Assembly: GCA_049607205.1 (NCBI GenBank)
Contig: JBMYWH010000039.1
Location: 1 to 7,680 of the forward strand
Source of the DNA: JBELHR01 sp049607205
GTDB taxonomy: Bacteria > Bacteroidota > Bacteroidia > Flavobacteriales > Flavobacteriaceae
Direction of reading: 5' to 3'
Length of the DNA: 7,680 nt
A program made the translations under genes and the position numbers. How positions within the stretch are numbered: position 1 is the first letter of the stretch; every line of letters begins with the position of its first letter. This document shows, piece after piece, positions 4,742 to 7,680 of this stretch. A model generated the notes under the pieces. The model searched no databases. It was not told where the DNA came from and was given only the letters and a program-made list of their open reading frames with translations.

Positions 4742-7594
4742 ATGGCCGAAAACAGAAAAATACGACTCAATAAGGTTTTAAAGGAACTTAATATTTCTTT
4801 AGATCGTGCCGTTGAGCATTTAGCGAACAATGGTTTCGAGGTGGAAGGGCGACCAACTACCAAGATTTCTGACCGCGAGTATGAAGTGTTGCAAGATGGC
4901 TTCCAAGCCGATCGCAATAGAAAAGTTGCTTCAAAAGAGGTTGGTGAAGAGAAGAAAAAGGAGAAAGAAGCTTTAAGACTTGAGTTGGAGGCTAAGCGTT
5001 TAGAAAAAGAACGCAAAGAAGAAGAGGCTAAAAAAGTTAAAGAAAAAGAGCGTTCTGAAAGGATTCAAATCAAACCTGTAGGTAAGATTGATCTAGAACC
5101 TAAACCAGCTGCTACTGAAGCTCCTGTTGAAAAAGAGGAGAAGGTAGTTGAGAAACCTAAAGTTGAGGCAAAAGCCGAAACAAAGCCTGTTAAAGAGGAG
5201 TCTGCGAAAGAAGCTCCTAAAAAGGAAGAGATAAAAGCTAGTGAAAAAGTTGCTCCTAAGGTTGAAAAGCCTGTTGCGGCTAAGGTTGAAAAGAAAGAAG
5301 CTCCAAAAAAGGTAGAGACGAAATCTGAGAAATCAGAGGTTGCCGCTTCTGTTGAAGCTAAACCTGCTGAGGCTCCTAAGTCGGGAGTGGAAAGTGATGC
5401 GGATGGAAAAGTTAAAACTGCTTATAAAAAATTAAGTGGACCTAAGTTAACCGGTACCGTGATTGACCTTTCTCAGTTTGATAAAAAGCCTAAGAAAAAA
5501 GACGATAATAAGTCTAATTCTAATGACGCGAATAAGAAGAAGCGTAAGCGTATTGTGAAGCCTGGTACAGGTAATCAAAACGGTCCTCGTGGAAACAATC
5601 GTGGTCCAGGTGCAAGACAAGGTGGAGGTAAGAACTTTAAAGGTAGAGGTAAGCCACAAGCTCGCCCTGCTGTTAAGAAGGAAGAGCCTACAGAAGCAGA
5701 AGTACAAAAGCAAGTAAGAGAGACTCTTGAAAGACTTCAAGGGAAATCTTCAAAGAATAAAGGAGCTAAATACCGTAGAGAGAAACGTGACCTTCACAAA
5801 AAGGTACAGTCTGAAACATTAGAAGCTGCAGCAGCAGAATCTAAAGTGTTGAAACTTACGGAATTTGTTACAGCTTCAGAGGTTGCAAGTATGATGGATG
5901 TGTCGGTAAACGATATTATTTCAGCTTGTATGTCTCTTGGAATGATGGTTACGATGAATCAGCGTTTAGATGCTGAGACCTTAGCAATTGTTGCAGAAGA
6001 ATTTAATCATACCGTAGAATTTGTTTCAGCTGAGGTAGAGGAATCTATTGTTGAGGTTGAAGATAAAGAAGAGGATTTATTACCTCGCGCTCCGATCATT
6101 ACGGTGATGGGACATGTTGATCACGGTAAGACCTCTTTATTGGATTATGTGAGACAAGCAAATGTTATTGCTGGGGAATCTGGTGGAATTACGCAGCATA
6201 TTGGTGCATATTCTGTTCAACTGGAATCCGGTAAACACATAACATTCTTAGATACACCAGGTCACGAGGCCTTTACGGCGATGCGTGCACGTGGTGCTCA
6301 GGTTACGGATTTAGTAATTATTGTGATTGCTGCAGATGATGATGTGATGCCGCAAACTAAGGAAGCAATTTCGCATGCGCAAGCTGCTGGGGTTCCTATT
6401 ATATTTGCGATTAACAAGATTGACCGTCCGAATGCGAATCCAGATAATGTGAAGACTCAATTGGCTGCTATGAATTTATTAGTTGAAGATTGGGGAGGTA
6501 GTATTCAATCACAAGATATTTCTGCTAAAACTGGACAAGGCGTAGATGACTTATTAGAAAAAGTTCTCTTGGAAGCTGAAATCTTAGATATGAAAGCGAA
6601 TCCTAATAAGCCTGCAACGGGAACTGTAGTTGAAGCTTTACTTGATAAAGGTAGAGGTTATGTTTCGACTATTCTAGTGCAAGCAGGTACGCTTAGAATT
6701 GGTGATTATGTATTAGCTGGTAAACATTCTGGTAAAGTTAGAGCAATGTTCGATGAACGTGGTCAAAACCTTAAAGAAGCTGGACCATCGACTCCAGTGT
6801 CTATATTAGGTCTTGATGGTGCTCCTCAAGCAGGTGATAAATTCAATGTATTTGCGGATGAAAGAGAAGCAAAGCAAATTGCCTCTAAACGTGCTCAGTT
6901 ACAAAGAGAACAATCTGTTCGTACTCAGAAACATATTACGCTTGATGAAATTGGAAGACGTATTGCCTTAGGAGACTTTAAAGAATTGAATATTATCCTT
7001 AAGGGTGATGTAGATGGTTCTGTAGAAGCCTTAACAGATTCATTCTTGAAATTGTCTACTGAAGAAATTCAAGTAAATATTGTTCACAAAGGTGTGGGTG
7101 CAATTACAGAATCTGATGTATTGTTAGCCTCTGCTTCAGATGCCATTATTATTGGATTTAATGTAAGACCATCTGGTAGTGCAAGAACTATTGCTGATAC
7201 GGAAGAAGTTGATATTAGAATGTATTCTATCATCTATGACGCGATTAATGATCTTAAGGATGCTATGGAAGGTATGTTATCTCCAGAGTTGAAAGAGGAA
7301 ATCACAGGTACGGTTGAAATTAGAGAGGTTTATAAAATTTCTAAGATTGGTAATATTGCAGGATGTATGGTTACATCTGGTAAAATCTTTAGAAGCTCTC
7401 AAATTCGTTTAATCCGTGAAGGTATTGTTATTCATACCGGTGAATTGACTTCGTTGAAACGTTTCAAAGATGATGTTAAGGAGGTTGCTAAAGGATATGA
7501 TTGTGGATTACAATTGAAAGGTTATAATGATATCATTGTAGGTGATGTTGTAGAAGCTTTCCAAGAAGTAGAAGTTAAGAAGAAGTTGAAATAA
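4742..7594 (+). CDS. infB: Translation initiation factor IF-2
   Basis: A GTPase that places initiator fMet-tRNA on the 30S subunit and promotes joining of the 50S subunit. The 950-residue product has an N-terminal IF2_N helical subdomain (about 1-55), a long disordered Lys/Glu/Ala/Pro-rich linker (about 56-245), a basic Gly/Arg/Asn-rich stretch (about 265-310), a second IF2_N-like subdomain (about 368-425), and the G domain (about 447-616). Its GTPase motifs are G1 GHVDHGKT (457-464), G2 GGITQHIG (481-488), G3 DTPGH (504-508), G4 NKID (558-561) and G5 SAK (594-596). The beta-barrel domain II (about 622-715), domain III (about 735-845, with LKGDVDGSVEA) and the tRNA-binding domain IV (about 855-945, with GYDCGL) follow. 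All catalytic motifs are intact, including the switch II histidine H508. The ATG at 4742 opens directly into the IF2_N domain; I see no convincing internal start for a short isoform. Last gene of the operon, followed 13 bases later by a strong terminator. Confidence 0.97.
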   Translation: MAENRKIRLNKVLKELNISLDRAVEHLANNGFEVEGRPTTKISDREYEVLQDGFQADRNRKVASKEVGEEKKKEKEALRLELEAKRLEKERKEEEAKKVKEKERSERIQIKPVGKIDLEPKPAATEAPVEKEEKVVEKPKVEAKAETKPVKEESAKEAPKKEEIKASEKVAPKVEKPVAAKVEKKEAPKKVETKSEKSEVAASVEAKPAEAPKSGVESDADGKVKTAYKKLSGPKLTGTVIDLSQFDKKPKKKDDNKSNSNDANKKKRKRIVKPGTGNQNGPRGNNRGPGARQGGGKNFKGRGKPQARPAVKKEEPTEAEVQKQVRETLERLQGKSSKNKGAKYRREKRDLHKKVQSETLEAAAAESKVLKLTEFVTASEVASMMDVSVNDIISACMSLGMMVTMNQRLDAETLAIVAEEFNHTVEFVSAEVEESIVEVEDKEEDLLPRAPIITVMGHVDHGKTSLLDYVRQANVIAGESGGITQHIGAYSVQLESGKHITFLDTPGHEAFTAMRARGAQVTDLVIIVIAADDDVMPQTKEAISHAQAAGVPIIFAINKIDRPNANPDNVKTQLAAMNLLVEDWGGSIQSQDISAKTGQGVDDLLEKVLLEAEILDMKANPNKPATGTVVEALLDKGRGYVSTILVQAGTLRIGDYVLAGKHSGKVRAMFDERGQNLKEAGPSTPVSILGLDGAPQAGDKFNVFADEREAKQIASKRAQLQREQSVRTQKHITLDEIGRRIALGDFKELNIILKGDVDGSVEALTDSFLKLSTEEIQVNIVHKGVGAITESDVLLASASDAIIIGFNVRPSGSARTIADTEEVDIRMYSIIYDAINDLKDAMEGMLSPELKEEITGTVEIREVYKISKIGNIAGCMVTSGKIFRSSQIRLIREGIVIHTGELTSLKRFKDDVKEVAKGYDCGLQLKGYNDIIVGDVVEAFQEVEVKKKLK

Positions 7595-7607
7595 GACTTC
7601 AGTATAT

Positions 7608-7639
7608 AAAAAAGGCCGCTCAATTGAGCGGCCTTTTTT
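7608..7639. terminator. Perfect-palindrome terminator after infB
   Basis: Six As, GGCCGCTC, a 4-base loop (AATT), GAGCGGCC and six Ts form a 14-base-pair stem with a GC-rich core, starting 13 bases after the infB stop codon. It ends the rimP-nusA-infB operon. As it is symmetrical, with A and T runs on both sides, it could also stop transcription arriving from the right on the minus strand. Confidence 0.93.
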
Positions 7640-7680
7640 ATTTATATTTATTTAAGACTAATCCTTGAATTCATAAGGAA

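Noticed and set aside
4708..5016. Minus-strand open frame opposite the start of infB
   Set aside because: A Ser/Phe-rich product typical of the antisense of a Lys/Glu-rich linker; the plus-strand gene is certain.
5076..5390. Repeated Lys/Glu/Ala/Pro codon blocks in infB as a DNA repeat array
   Set aside because: The similarity comes from low amino-acid complexity of the linker; no exact repeat unit with a constant period is visible.
5447..5740. Minus-strand open frame opposite the infB linker
   Set aside because: A Leu/Thr/Arg-rich antisense artefact of the basic linker codons, with no domain.

Overview
The window looks like a chromosomal segment of a member of Bacteroidota, most likely Flavobacteriia. 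It is AT-rich, the starts lack clear Shine-Dalgarno sequences, and the rimP operon is preceded by an excellent Bacteroidetes-type promoter (TTTG, 20 bases, TATATTTG). The integrase has the arm-binding/SAM-like/catalytic layout common in this phylum, and NusA and IF2 look like Bacteroidota versions. These attributions come from recognising families, not from a database search.

Layout: (1) Bases 1-103 hold no gene that I can support. (2) Bases 104-1369, minus strand, encode a complete tyrosine recombinase, the only mobile-element gene visible. (3) Bases 1370-1672 are non-coding. They hold three copies of a TTGCACA heptamer just upstream of the integrase, a strong rho-independent terminator on the plus strand with no plus-strand gene in front of it, and a weak promoter candidate for the next gene. 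(4) Bases 1673-1972 encode a small thioredoxin, which converges on a two-domain universal stress protein (2009-2836, minus); the two share one bidirectional terminator. (5) A 146-base divergent region carries the promoter and a short hairpin-containing leader for the operon rimP (2983-3447), nusA (3455-4699), infB (4742-7594), which ends in a perfect-palindrome terminator. (6) The last 40 bases hold no supported gene.

The operon joins 30S maturation (RimP), transcription elongation/termination control (NusA) and translation initiation (IF2), a linkage conserved across bacteria. Thioredoxin and the universal stress protein are housekeeping or stress genes. The integrase is the odd one out, and the orphan terminator beside it suggests that the edge of an integrated element, or of a rearrangement, lies between about 1416 and 1561.

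I do not see a clear undescribed system. The best leads are the possible element boundary with its heptamer sites, and the leader of the rimP-nusA-infB operon. In that leader a terminator-like hairpin and a 14-codon open frame overlapping the rimP start would suit feedback control by NusA or by translation.
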